From assembly GCA_015178975.1 (NCBI GenBank), contig WHVD01000052.1, positions 248,001 through 312,000 of the forward strand: a stretch of 64,000 nucleotides of DNA, given 5' to 3'. The position numbers and the translations under genes were made by a program. Below, in pieces: positions 32,296-43,431 of the stretch. Under the pieces are notes generated by a model. That model worked only from the letters and a program-made list of their open reading frames with translations, was not told the origin of the DNA and ran no database searches. Position 1 is the first letter of the stretch, and each line of letters opens with the position of its first letter. Origin of the DNA: Hysterangium stoloniferum (Eukaryota; Basidiomycota; Agaricomycetes; Hysterangiales; Hysterangiaceae).

Positions 32296-33534
32296 GAGTT
32301 TCAATGTAGAGATCTCTTCCCCTCCGCTTACTTGTCACTTTCTGCCTGAACGAAGGAAGCAATTTCAGTGGCGTTGTATGACATTTGAATGAGGAGAAGA
32401 GAGGAAGGAATCGACAGTTTGAATCACGATTGAATATACATTATAAGGATGAATGAGACGAGATGGCACCTATAGGGTCACCGCTCGGGTCCAACGTCAC
32501 CAATTGCCATGTGGACAAGCCATGATTGTGCTGCGCGATGGGGCTATGGAGGACAATTTTCTTGGAAACCTTAATGGTTCACGTCAAGTGCTAGTGCGGA
32601 CAAAAGGTTCACACCCCTGTACCTTTGCTTAGATGGAAGCTTGAATTCTCCGCGTATAAACATAATAAACAAATTTGGAAATAATGGGTTTCCATTTTAA
32701 TTCAGTATAGAGCGAATGAAACAAAAAAGGAGAAGTAAAAATCTCTGCTTCCTGCGATAATGCCAGACTCATGGCTAAATATTAGGTCAGAGAGTTGATT
32801 GATGGAATTAAAAATCTTTGGAATTGGTGCTTCTTCAATTCAATGGCATCTTGTTCGAATTTCAAATGGTGGTCATGCACCATGTGTCAGCACTTCAAAC
32901 ACAATACCTACCACTACTCCGAACACTCCTGCTCTCGCAAGCTCTGCTAATTCGAGCCCCAACCTAAAAGCGTACGCCCTCAGTGGGTCATCAATCGTGG
33001 GATGCACATAAAGCTCCCAAGATCGATTTAATGTTTCCGTTTTAGGACTACTTCTCAGACTTCTGCGTTCTTCGACCGGTGCCTTGGCACGTTCGATGAT
33101 GAATTACGTTACTGCCACAACCACTTTCAAAAATTTTGACAATGAAATGTGAGCTATACCCTACACTCGCAACTTTGTATGTTCCACCGTCATTGAACGT
33201 GTTCTTCCCCTCTCACTGGCATATTCTATTTTTGTGGCAATGTCTTCCCTTCCCACAACACTCCGAGAATGGCGTCACTCTCCATGGGATCCTGAAAAGA
33301 ACATATATCCTCGTGATATCATTTGGCAACATTTGGAATTCATCTGTAGAGAACATGATCTTATTAGTATTGTTAGTCCCGTCACCTGTTGGAGACTCAA
33401 ATCGCCCAACAGTAACGAAAGATCTCCGCATTCCTTCACATATTACATCGCTTTTACCAACAAACGCGCTTATTATGAGCCTGCCTTGACTGGGTGCATT
33501 TTAGTGGCATCACCACAGCCCATTGAGCTCTTCA
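32296..33534. other. Intergenic, no gene recognised
   Basis: Unique sequence. Overlapping frames at 33136-33560 have no clear domain, although their right end runs into the LINE-like fragment, so part of it may be decayed LINE sequence. Confidence 0.3.
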
Positions 33535-33895
33535 GCCCCACTCAAAGCAGCTGGCCCTGACAGCATCCCAAGGATTGTTCTTCAACAGGCCAGCTGTCTT
33601 ATTTTCCCAAGCTTGTAGCAATTTTCGCAGCCACAATATGTCTTGGATACCACCCTGTTCAATGGCGGACCTTCACCACCATCACATTGCCAAAGCTTAA
33701 CAAGCCAGATTACATGCTGCCAAAGGCCTATTGTCCCATAGCACTGGAAAATTCACTAAGTAAAGTAGTGGAGTAGACTCTTTCCCACTACCTCTCTGTT
33801 GTCACTGAACAATATGGCCTTGTTCCCCAAACTATTTCGGCGGTAGGCCAGGATGGCCAACCACAGATACTATCCTCCTTGTGTCACAGTACAGT
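33535..33895 (+). pseudogene. Non-LTR (LINE) reverse transcriptase fragment
   Basis: In two frames the sequence reads ALKAAGPDSIPRIVLQQAS, then TLPKLNKPDYMLPKAYCPIA and LENSLSKVVE. This corresponds to RT blocks 0-2 of LINE elements (AxGPDGIP...; LxKPGKPDY...PKAYRPIALxNxxxK). A frameshift near 33597 and a TAG at about 33773 break it. It is truncated on both sides. Confidence 0.65.
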
Positions 33896-33962
33896 ATATC
33901 AGGGATGCATGGTGTAGTAGGAAGGTGGCAGGATACTAAAGAATTTTAGAATAAAAGAAGAG

Positions 33963-34326
33963 TGTTGTAGTTTCTGTCTGGTTAATGTGACTGGTACCAG
34001 TAGGGATGCCAGGCAAAAGAATCCAGTCACTGCAACCACTGTTTCCCACTGGTCATGTAAGTCATTCCGTGAACTGAGCGAAATCATACAGTTTTATTTG
34101 GATAGTGACTCCAAGAGGTTGGTCTGGATTTGATCAAGATGAATTTAATCATACAGGGTATATTCAAAAGTATAATTATTTGAAGTATACCAGCATAAGC
34201 CTCTAGTTGTCAGGTTGTTTACTTTGAGCTGTAGTTTTTTACTCTCAATCTCAAGGACAAAGCCCTCCAATTTGCGATAGTATTATGCCAAACTTGTGTG
34301 ATGGATAAATACTCTTCTCAACAACA
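33963..34326. repeat. 364-bp LTR-like repeat, decayed copy
   Basis: It starts TGTTGTAG and ends TCAACAACA, with a purine-rich stretch (AATAAAAGAAGAG) just before it. It is the direct-repeat partner of 51141-51505. Nearly all differences between the two are CpG in the right copy and TpG or CpA here. There is no target duplication of its own. It lies at the left edge of gypsy fragment D. Confidence 0.6.
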
Positions 34327-34966
34327 TCCAGTAGGTATTCAATGGAATCCATAGAGATGGAATTCCACAAGTGTTCCAGTACTAGGAGTTGCTTCAAAAG
34401 GCCATATGGCTTGTGACATTGTGATTTAGAGCACAACAAGTAATGCAAGATTCACAATAGTGCTTGATGAAATCTCAGAGTTCAGGCCAAGTATACTCTC
34501 TGCATATCATTGATAGAGTCTTGTTGAGCCTGAAATGTTCCAAGAGTGGGTGATCATATTTGTACTGGGTCATTATGAGGCAGAGGCGATCAGAGCCTAG
34601 TACATATGTATATACAATCATCAAGTCTAATGAAACCACACTGGTCTTGAGACCACCAGGGTTGACTGGGGACCACAGGATTATCTAGATGTGCCTTGGT
34701 TACTAGGTCTGATGGAATTGCCAATAGAATATCTTGATGTAATTTCTTGATATCCATAATGATAATTCCACACATGACTGGATGAATGAGGTAAGTAGCA
34801 TGGATTGATGTGGTAAGTTGCTGGTTTGTGAAAATGGGTTTCAGATTGTGCAGGTTTACCATGGCATAGTCATTACTCCCCTCTTTGGGATAGATGTCCC
34901 ATTATCTAGTAAAAGTGTCAGGTTTTCCATCAAGGGGGCTAGGTCAAAAATGGATGATCATATTAC
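34327..34966 (-). pseudogene. Gypsy D integrase zinc-binding region and core start
   Basis: The minus-strand reading includes TR*WDIYPKEGSNDYA, then MVNLHNLKPIFTNQQL, DIKKLHQDILLAI and, farther on, SISMDSIEYLLD at the start of the integrase core. Homology to 17330-16640 of gypsy B is continuous at the nucleotide level except for the 216-bp insertion there. It stops abruptly at 34327. Confidence 0.75.
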
Positions 34967-35244
34967 TACAGCACTTTGCATTATGTAATGTGCATGCTAG
35001 ATTTGCATGGAAATATTGCTGAAATTTGTGAACCTTGTAGCTTTCTCAATAATTGACCAATTGTCTTGTAACTTCATATATGTATTTTACTACTATATAT
35101 ATAGTATATTATGATGTTATAACTCCAAAATTTGACCTACAGCATGTTTCCCAAAATTGTAGTCTATTTGAGCTTGCAAACCAATTCATGAGCCAACAGA
35201 TGTGTCACTCCCAATGAGCTTGTGATATGTTGTTTTACATGTAT

Positions 35245-36143
35245 TGTTACGACCGTGTCGTAACCCATATCGCAACCCGATGGTCTCCGAGAATACTACA
35301 GTCTATCGATGTTTGAAGTTATTGATCAAGTCATCATTTCGGCAACCTTCGGAACACCGACACTGATGTATACCTTCATGGTAATCAAACCCCATTTACA
35401 CCCCTGTCAAATATACTCGTACCATCTGGTTATGCTTTGATATGTCCCTTTTCATTATGATGATCCGTTTTACTCTATGTTTCACATATGCCCATATATA
35501 CTTGTAGCCCATGGACTATTCCCTTTTCTCGTAATCCCGCTCTCGGCTAAATCTCGGCTTCCGATCTTATCGTAACCTTCTGGTTTCTAGTCAAGTCTAT
35601 TTGTCAAATAGTGTTTCCGCTCTTCCCTTAGTTAGTAGTTTCTAGATGCCGACAACTCGTATATAAATCCACTGTAAATGTAGTTATTAGACAATCAGAA
35701 TATCAACTTAGAATATCGACTTAGATTGACTTAGATACCCTTCTAATTCCATTATCTATTCACGACCACCACATTCCGACCCCATCCGATTTACGATTCA
35801 ACCTACATTTACAACTTCAATCTCTAATTCTGACTCTCAGTCTCTGACTCTCTCAGTCTCCGACTCTCGGTCTCCGACTCTCTCAGTCTCCGACTCTCTC
35901 AGTCTCCGACTCTCTCAGTCTCCGACCCTTGGTCTCTGACCCCTCAGCCTAACCCTCAACTTATCCTTCAGTTTCCGATTGGTAGTTTACCAAGAGGTTT
36001 ACTTGACAGGACTAGTTTCCGCCCGCCCGAAATTTAAGGACACCCGATGGTAACTTGCGAGGGCGCAGCATATAAGCTGAAGCCAAGTCCTTCCGTTCAG
36101 TCCCCGTCAGTCTGCCAACATCCGTCAGTTTCTGCTCTTAACA
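35245..36143 (+). repeat. Solo LTR, family 4, enlarged (899 bp)
   Basis: It starts TGTTACGACCGTG and ends CTCTTAACA, flanked by TGTAT and TGTAC. It is about 165 bp longer than its family-4 relatives (723-737 bp), mainly because of a CT-rich tandem array with a 16-bp period at about 35830-35945 (CGACTCTCTCAGTCTC unit). The block GCAGCATATAAGCTGAAGCC is at 36066-36085. Confidence 0.85.
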
Positions 36144-36285
36144 TGTACATATCTAGATAGTAAAAAATGACAGTGCCTGGCTTTTGTGGTCAGAGCTAAT
36201 GTAAGTGAGGTTGCCAAGTAAATGCATACAACTACCCTTATACAGGTTTGCAGCTGGTATTTAGACAGCAAAAGCCAGGCACTGT

Positions 36286-36706
36286 TGTCACGAATCGATT
36301 ATTCTTCAATAAAGTCGAATAATATTCTACTAATCAAACTCGGAAGCCTCGTTTGACGAAGTATATATTCACCCTGTCGATGAAGTAAGAGGCTATTACC
36401 AGTCGTGAGAACTCACGGAAGTATTTGTCAAAGAAGTTACGACAAAGATAGATCACTAATATCACTAATATACAGATATTTCGACTGACTTCCCTCGCTC
36501 CTTTCGTAGCCCTTTTATGCTTTTCGTCATATTGTTATGACTATGTTATGAACTAATAATGAAATCATACATGATGTCGGAATGAAAGAGATTCAATGGT
36601 GTCGAATAGTGTTCGGTTTTGTCGAGTTGAATTTGATAGGTTGAAGAGTTGTTGAAAGTTACCTTTGAATGTTGTGACAATATTGTGACATGTGACAGTT
36701 GTGACA
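36286..36706 (-). repeat. 3' LTR of gypsy C
   Basis: It starts TGTCACGAATCG and ends GTTGTGACA (421 bp). On the minus strand a polypurine tract lies directly before it. Confidence 0.9.
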
Positions 36707-36784
36707 GTATCCTCCCTTTGTGACCGAGCCCATGAGGTCGGAGTTTAAAAAGTTTTCATTGTCTATTTTTGTGTTCATCAATCA

Positions 36785-37611
36785 ATGTCTGATATAGAAG
36801 TCGATCAACTCGAATCAAGTTCCGAGTTTTTGGGTTTTGGAGTAGGGGATATGGTTGTTGATGTGGTTGGTAAGTGAATTTCTGGGATTTCTTTAAATTA
36901 GTTAATTAGTTATTTTTTTTAGAAGAAATTCCCAAAAAGCGCATAGCTGATTGCAAAGAACCATTTAATAACGCGACTCGTAAGGGAATTGGGATGCAAT
37001 GGGAATTTGAGGCAAAATCGGAAAATTCATAATTTTTCGTTTTTGTCGAATTTTGCTAATTTGTTTTTTCCAGTTGCACAATGTGTTTTAACATGAATTT
37101 CATGTGTAAGAAAACTAACGCATCATCAAATTGCAATCGGTGCAATTGATTGCATGGGGCATGTTACTGGACCGTAAATAGGCCAGTCAGAAAACCGCGG
37201 TGAAATCAAAAGAAAAGTCAAAACATGATTGAAGAATCGGAAGAGGAGAGCGAAAATGGTAGTCCAGAGATTTGAAAGCTTGGCCAAAGGAAAAATACTC
37301 GTCACAATGTCATGTCAAGATTGTCGAATTTTTTGAGACGGTCGAGAAGGTCGGAACATCGGTTGGATAAAGACTTGGAGAAGGAAATAAAGTCAATCAG
37401 TGAAAGAATGTCAAAATTGGAAGATACCATGGAAGATTTGATCAGTGAGATTAAAGTATTCAGGAATGATTTTTCAGTTCTGTCGAAGAAGTTGGTCGAA
37501 AATGGGGATTTTAGCAAAGAGACTGATATTAGTGTGAATAGTGGAAGGTTTAGGAGGGCATGGTTTGATAAGATGGAGGAATTGAGAGAGGAAGGAATTG
37601 AAGATTTGTAG
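36785..37611 (+). pseudogene. Antisense accessory gene of gypsy C: six-Cys cluster and coiled coil
   Basis: It is on the strand opposite gag-pol, starting about 80 bp inside the 3' LTR and ending 107 bp from the end of pol (tail to tail). Exon 1 (36785-36869) reads MSDIEVDQLESSSEFLGFG. A 53-bp intron (GTAAGT...TTTTAG) leads to exon 2 (EEIPKKRIADCKEPFNNATR). A second intron probably ends at TTTTTTCCAG (37073), but the exact phase there is unresolved. Exon 3 has C-x2-C-x6-C-x8-C-x2-C-x6-C (37075-37164), an acidic stretch EESEEESENGSP, and a helical coiled-coil-like region (LDKDLEKEIKSISERMSKLE ... DLISEIKVF). It ends REEGIEDL. Three in-frame TGA codons (37147, 37201, 37273) could all be former CGA, so an intact ancestor is plausible. 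The Cys spacing is like fungal Zn2Cys6 clusters. The role is unknown. Confidence 0.65.
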
Positions 37612-37717
37612 TTACTTTTAAATTTTGATATAATTGATATTTTGTGTTTTGATGTGTTTTTTCGATTTTGTCGAATAGATGTTGAAATAAGTGTCGAAAG
37701 ATAGTTAAATGAAATTT

Positions 37718-40700
37718 TTAATGTTGTGGAAGATTTGGATATTTTTGATGAAATTCTTCGATAAGGTCAAAAGCATGTTTGAGATCTTGAGATCCTAACC
37801 ACTTCGTCTGTTCCTTCATAACCTAACCAAGCAACTAAATATCATAACGAATCTTTATATCTTTTATCGAATTTTGAATCCAAAATTTCTCGAATTTCAT
37901 ATTTGGGTTCTTCTTCAACATAAATTGGTGGAGGAGGAGGTTGTTTTCGATTTGGGAAAGTATTGGGATAAAACAGTTCTAACATTGAGACGTGAAAGAC
38001 AGGATGAATTCCTTTGAGATGATTGGGGAGTTTTAATGTATATGAATGAGATTCTGGTCGAGTGATGATTTCAAATGGGCCTAATAATTTTTCCGATAAT
38101 TTTTTCAATGGTCGAGTCGTTCGAATGAAGTCAGATTGTACAAAGACTTGAGAATGGATCGGAAAGTTGAAAGACTCTTTTCGATGTATGTCGGAATATT
38201 TTTGATAATGTATTTGCACTTTCTGGTTTGATTTGAGATGTTTATGTAGAGCTTCGAGATCCGTCATATAATCGCGAGCTAGAGCAGAAGCTAGATCTTT
38301 TTCAGGGTGAATTTCTAACAATGGATGATAACCTTTATTAGCAAAAAATGGTGTTTCACCAGTTGTTTCGCAAGGTGCATTGTTGTAAGCGAATTTGGCT
38401 AAAGGAAGTAATTCAGCCCAATTGTCTTGTTGATAATTGGAATATATTCGTAAATATTGTTCGAGAGTTTGATTGACTCGTTCAGTTTGTCCATCGCCTT
38501 CAGGATGATATCCCGAAGTGAAATGTAGTTTCATGTCGAGTGCTGTTCCGAGAGATCGAAAGAAATGCGATACGAATTCGGATCCTCGATTGGAAGTTAC
38601 ATTACTTGGGACTCCATGTTTTGAAAAGACATGTCATACGAAAAGTCGAGCGAGTTCGGGAGTGTTGATTGTAGTATAAGTTGGAATGAATATTGCTTGT
38701 TTCAAAAGTCGATCGACAATTACGAGTATTGAGTCGTAACCATTTGAGGTCAGTAATTGTTCGATAAAGTCCATTGAGATCGAATGCCATGGTCGAAGAG
38801 GAATCAGAAGTTGCTTAAGTAATCCAACAGGTCGATGTCGTGGAGTTTTCGATTTTGTACATGTTACACATGATCGAATAAAATCTTGAATATCTTGTCA
38901 AAGTCGTGGCCAAAAGAAATCTCGATATATTGTGCGATATGTTTTCATTTGACTGAAATGGCCTGCAGTAATATGATCGTGTTGTGATTGAAGAACTCGT
39001 AGTCGGAGAGTTTGATAATCGGGAACGTAAATTCTGTTTCGGAAACATAAAAAGTCTTGTTTGTTCTTCTGCCAATCTTCTTCAGTACCGTCAGAAACCT
39101 GTCGAATTTTGTCGAGAGTAAATTGATCTTCTTTTTGAGCTTTGAATATATCTTTCAATAGTTGATCCGTATCCATGATGAGAGTAGCTTTTCTGGCTAT
39201 TGGAAGATAATATGTTGCACGTAAGGAAGCTTGAATTTGCTCATTTGTAAAGACCGGTCGAAGATTAGTCGGATTCTTTTTTGAGTAGTCGGGTTCATTC
39301 AGATAAACGTCATTTCTTCTGGAAAGAACATCTGTTTTCAAATTTAGTTTTCCCGGTCAAAATCAAATAATCAAATTAAAGGTCGATAAATATTCTGCCC
39401 ATTGAGCTTGTCGTCGAGACAAAATTCAAGTTGTCACAAAATATTCGAGATTCTTGTGATCCATTAAAACTTCAATTGGTTCTTTTGTTCCTTTGAAATA
39501 ATGTCACCAAATTTTAAAAGATTCGAATATTGCTAATAATTCTTTGTCATAAGTGTCATAGTTGGTTTTGGAAGTCGAAAGAGTTCTTGAATGATAAGCA
39601 ACTGGATGAATTTCATTATTGGGAGTCTGCATAGAAAATATTGAAGCTATAGCATGATCAGAAGCGTCAGTTTTCAGTATAGGTTTATAATCTGGATTCC
39701 AATGAATTAAAATCGGAGCTGTAGTAAATTCTTTTTTCAAATAGTTAAATGCATGTTGACATTTTTTGTCGAAATGCCATTGAACCTTTTTTTGAGTAAG
39801 TCGAGTCAACAGTAAAACGATTTCAGAATATCTTGGAATAAATCTTCGATAGAAATTCGCGAATCCTAAAAATGATTGAATGTCGTAGACTTTTTGTGGT
39901 TCGGGCCAGTCTTGAATAACTTTGATTTTTTCTTCGTCCATATATACGCCTTGAGGAGAAATAACATATCCTAGAAACTCGACACTAGTTGTGTGAAATT
40001 CACATTTTTCGGGTTTTGCAAATAATCAATTTTGTCGAAGCCATCAAAGAACTTCTCGAACATGTCGTAAATGTTCTTCGAGATTGTCAGAAAATATTAA
40101 TATGTCATCGAGATAGATAATTACCCAAATATCAAGTAAATCTGAAAATATTTCATTCATTAATTGTTGAAAGGTTGCCGGAGCATTGCATAGTCCGAAG
40201 GGCATAACCAAATATTCGAAAGATCCATATCGAGTCCGAAAGGCTGTTTTCCATTCATCACCTGGAGCAATCCTAACTAAGTTATAGGTGCCTCAGAGAT
40301 TGATTTTCGTAAAATATTTTGCCATTCGAAGTTGGTCCAAAAGATCTGGAATTAAAGGAAGTGGATATCAGTTTTTTCACATAATTTTATTAAGTCCTCG
40401 ATAATTGACAAAGTCGTAGGCTTCCATCCTTTTTCTTAATGAATAAAATCAGTGCATCAGTGGGAGATTGCGACGATCAAATAAATTTCTTCAAAAGGTT
40501 CTCTTGGAGATATTCTCGTAGCACTCGAAGTTCTGTCTCAGATAACAAATAGATCGGACCCATAGGTGGAATAGTTCCTTCTTCTAATGGGATAGTGTGA
40601 TCATAACTTCGATGTTGAGGTAAAGCTTCAGCTTCTTTTTGTCGAAAACATCTGAGAAGTCGAAATATTCAGTTGGAATGTTCAGTATGTTGAATGAAGT

Positions 40701-42672
40701 CGAAGTCGTAGTTTTTGCACCAGAGGCCCTACAAGTCTTGAAAGATTCGTCGCGAATAAAGACCACAAAAGTTTGAGAGTCTTTTGCTTTCGCAGCTCAT
40801 AAGAAAGTCTTCTGATTGACTATGTTGATATTCAGATTGACAGTCTCGGATTTCAATTCTTCACGGATTTTCTCAGATGTCGATGAATGACTCGCCGAGG
40901 TCGAAGCATGCTTCTCTTCCGATAACGTTTTGATTGACAGTTGAATCGGATTCGGATTTATCGAAGGTGTTGAAGTAGGTTTGAATGATATATGGCCAGA
41001 TCACCAGTCAATCACAGGATTGTATTGCTTCAGCCAGTTGAGTCCTAATACCACTTGACAAGACGAGTCGAGATTGGTTAAAAAAAATTGTAATTCTTGA
41101 GTTTGCCTGGATGAAAAGTAAACTTGTAATGTAGTCATATACGTGATTTGTCCTGATGTCAGAGTCGATCCGTCGATTAATTTCAATGATAATGAATTTT
41201 TCAATTGGTCGAAAGATAGATTATTTTGTTGTGCAAACGTTTTGTCCATAAAAAGATGACTAGATCCTGAATCAATTAATGCTTTCATTCTCAAAAAAAT
41301 TTTCAATTTAAGTTCAATAATTAAAGAATCAGAAACTGTTACCGCTTGTAATATTACACAGGAATCTTTTTTGGCATGATCGAGTCTTCTTCAATACTCT
41401 TCACATGCCTGAAGAGTATCCCGTTTCAATTTTCCAAATTAACATTCGATGTTTGATTCGACTGGTCAGATTGAGTTGTCAAATCTTGGACTTCAACGAT
41501 TCATCCTTTTGCAATTTGACGAGTTTTTCTTTTTGGCAATCCCTTGCTGAATGGCCTTTTTCTCCACATAATATACACAACCCTTCTTTAAATCTTCTGT
41601 CTCATTCGGCAGGAAGTAATTGTCCATCAGGTCCTAAAATTGTCAAAGATGGTTTCACTTGTGTCGAAGGCCTAAATGTTCTTGAAGTCGAAGTTGTCGG
41701 TTTTGAAGTCGAAGGTGTTCATGATGTCAAAGGATAAGTTGTAGGTGTCATCAGTTGTCTTCTTTCAAATCTTCACGGAGTCGAACTTGATTCTGTTTCG
41801 CATTGTCATTCATTCTCTTGCATCCAATAGTAAGAATCAAGTCGATGGGCTGCCGTTCGCAGTTCAGCAAAACTTTTGGGCTGAACTTGAAGCTTCACTA
41901 TTTCGTCCTTAATTTGATTTGGAAGTCCTTTATAAAATCATCGTCGTAAAGCGAATTCGTCGTATTGAGTTTGAGCAGCAAGGCTTGTAAATTGAATCAA
42001 ATACTTTGCAACGTGATGATGAGCTTTCATTCAAAGATTGTCAAGTTTTTCTTCAGCTTCTCCCTCTGCATCAATTTCTCCGAACTGAGCATATAATTCA
42101 TCTAGAAAATTGAGATAATCCACAAGGAAAGATGGTGGAGGAATTGGGGGATTTAATAGAAAAGGTTGCCACCATTCTTGAGCCATTTTCTGGAAATACA
42201 AAGTTACCATCGTAATTTTCGATTGATCGGATTCGAACGATTTTGGTCGAAAAACCATTTCACATTGAGCGATAAAATTCTTTAACATTGAAGGTTCTTC
42301 TCCAGTAAACTCTTCGGGCTTATTCACTGTGATTTCAGGCTCCTTCGAAGACATCTGGTCCTTCAATACTTTTCCGAGTGCATCTCCAAAATGTCGAAAC
42401 ATTGTTTCATCTTCAGACATAACAGGTTCAGGAGGTGAAGATTCAGGCAAAGGCGTTAACGGGGATTTGGATTCTTGAATTGGTAAGATCGGTTCTTCTC
42501 AAATTTCTTCAGGTTCTCGGATTGAAGTCATCGTAGCTCTTCGAGTTTTGGTCAAAGGAGAAACTGGAATTTGCGATGGGCGAATGACTCTTGGTGATGG
42601 AGTGGGAGCCACGGATTGGAGTGCTGTAGAACTCGATGCTTTGGTAGTCTCAGATCACGTCCTGGGCTTCAT
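37718..42672 (-). pseudogene. gag-pol of gypsy C: gag, protease, RT, RNase H, integrase, chromodomain
   Basis: The ATG at 42672 lies 24 bp inside the 5' LTR. Gag includes PEEFTGEEPSMLKNFIAQCE and a CCHC knuckle (CILCGEKGHSARDC, about 41580-41535). Protease has ALIDSGSSHLFMD (about 41280). RT has [14 protein letters not shown] and the intact YLDD box (about 40120-40105). RNase H has KTDASDHAIAS (about 39690). Integrase has the zinc region (LQSQHDHITAGHFS), core (SISMDFIEQL) and C-terminal part (RERVNQTLEQY-like, AYNNAPCETTGETPFFANKG). A chromodomain-like tail (YEGTDE ... LKHAFDLIEEFHQKYPNLPQH) ends at 37718 after a small frameshift. TGA codons at 38898, 40026, 40293, 40477, 41391, 41938, 42031, 42499 and 42655 each sit where an Arg codon CGA is expected. 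Confidence 0.88.
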
Positions 42673-42696
42673 CAACAGCTGATAGTCGAAATATAC

Positions 42697-43126
42697 TGTC
42701 ACAAATCGATTATTCTTCAATAAAGTCGAATAATATTCTACTAATCAAACTCGGAAGCCTCATTCGACGAAGTATATATTCGCCCTGTCGATGAAGTAAG
42801 ATGCTATTACCAGTCACAAGAACTCACAGAAGTATTTGTTGAAGAAGTTACGACAAGATAGATTACTAATATCACTAATATACAGATATTTCGACTGACT
42901 TCCCTCGCTCCTTTCATAGCCCTTTTATGCTTTTCGTCGTATCATTATGACTATGTTATGAACTAATAATGAAATCATACATGACATTGGAATGAGACAT
43001 GTTGAAAGAGATTTGATGGTGTCGAATAGTGTTCGGTTTTGTCGAGTTGAATTCGATAGGTCGAAGAGTTGTCGAAAGTTACCTTTGAATGTTGTGACAA
43101 TATTGTGATATGTGATGGTTGTGACA
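42697..43126 (-). repeat. 5' LTR of gypsy C
   Basis: It starts TGTCACAAATCG and ends GGTTGTGACA (430 bp). After it, in minus orientation, the sequence GTATATTTCGACTATCAGC precedes the gag ATG and should contain the primer-binding site. I cannot assign the tRNA. Confidence 0.9.
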
Positions 43127-43431
43127 ACTGTCATTGTTATTACCTAGATACATGTAAAACAACATATCACAAGTTCATTGGGAGTGACACATCTGTTGGC
43201 TCATGAATTGGTTCACAAGTTCAAATGGACTGTGATTTTGGGAAACATGCTGTAGGTCAAATTTTGGAGTTATAACATCATAATCTACTAGATATATAGT
43301 AGTAAAATATGTACAGGTATATGAAGTTATAAGACAATTGGTCAATTATTGAGAAAGCTACAATGTTCACACCTTTCAGCAATATTTCCATGCAAATCTA
43401 GCATGCACCTTATGTAATGCAAAATGCTGTA

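Larger units (their letters stand above)
36286..43126 (-). mobile_element. Ty3/gypsy element C (chromovirus type), full length, 6841 bp
   Basis: Both LTRs (36286-36706 and 42697-43126) are present and the target duplication ACTGT is perfect (36281-36285, 43127-43131). In minus orientation: 5' LTR, gag-pol (42672-37718), a plus-strand accessory frame between pol and the 3' LTR (36785-37611), a polypurine tract (AAAGGGAGGATAC, 36707-36719), 3' LTR. The LTRs differ at roughly 5% of positions by eye, mostly C/T or G/A at CpG. The coding frames are whole in architecture but carry about ten TGA codons at expected CGA sites. The insertion is in the right arm of the fold-back MITE. Confidence 0.92.
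34969..43429. mobile_element. Fold-back (long-TIR) MITE, about 711 bp, split by two insertions
   Basis: The left end CAGCACTTTGCATTATG and the right end (complement of CAGCATTTTGCATTACA) are flanked by TA at 34967-34968 and 43430-43431. With the solo LTR (35245-36143) and gypsy C (36286-43126) and one copy of each target duplication removed, about 711 bp remain. The arms are about 315-320 bp each and inverted to one another (34969-35244 plus 36149-36187 against 36262-36285 plus 43132-43429). The centre is about 75 bp. The TA target and terminal CAG suggest a Tc1/mariner-type system. No transposase is present, so it would be non-autonomous. Confidence 0.8.

Noticed and set aside
41740..41760. 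TCATCAG (CTGATGA on minus) in gypsy C gag
   Set aside because: No GAA or paired stems follow on the minus strand.
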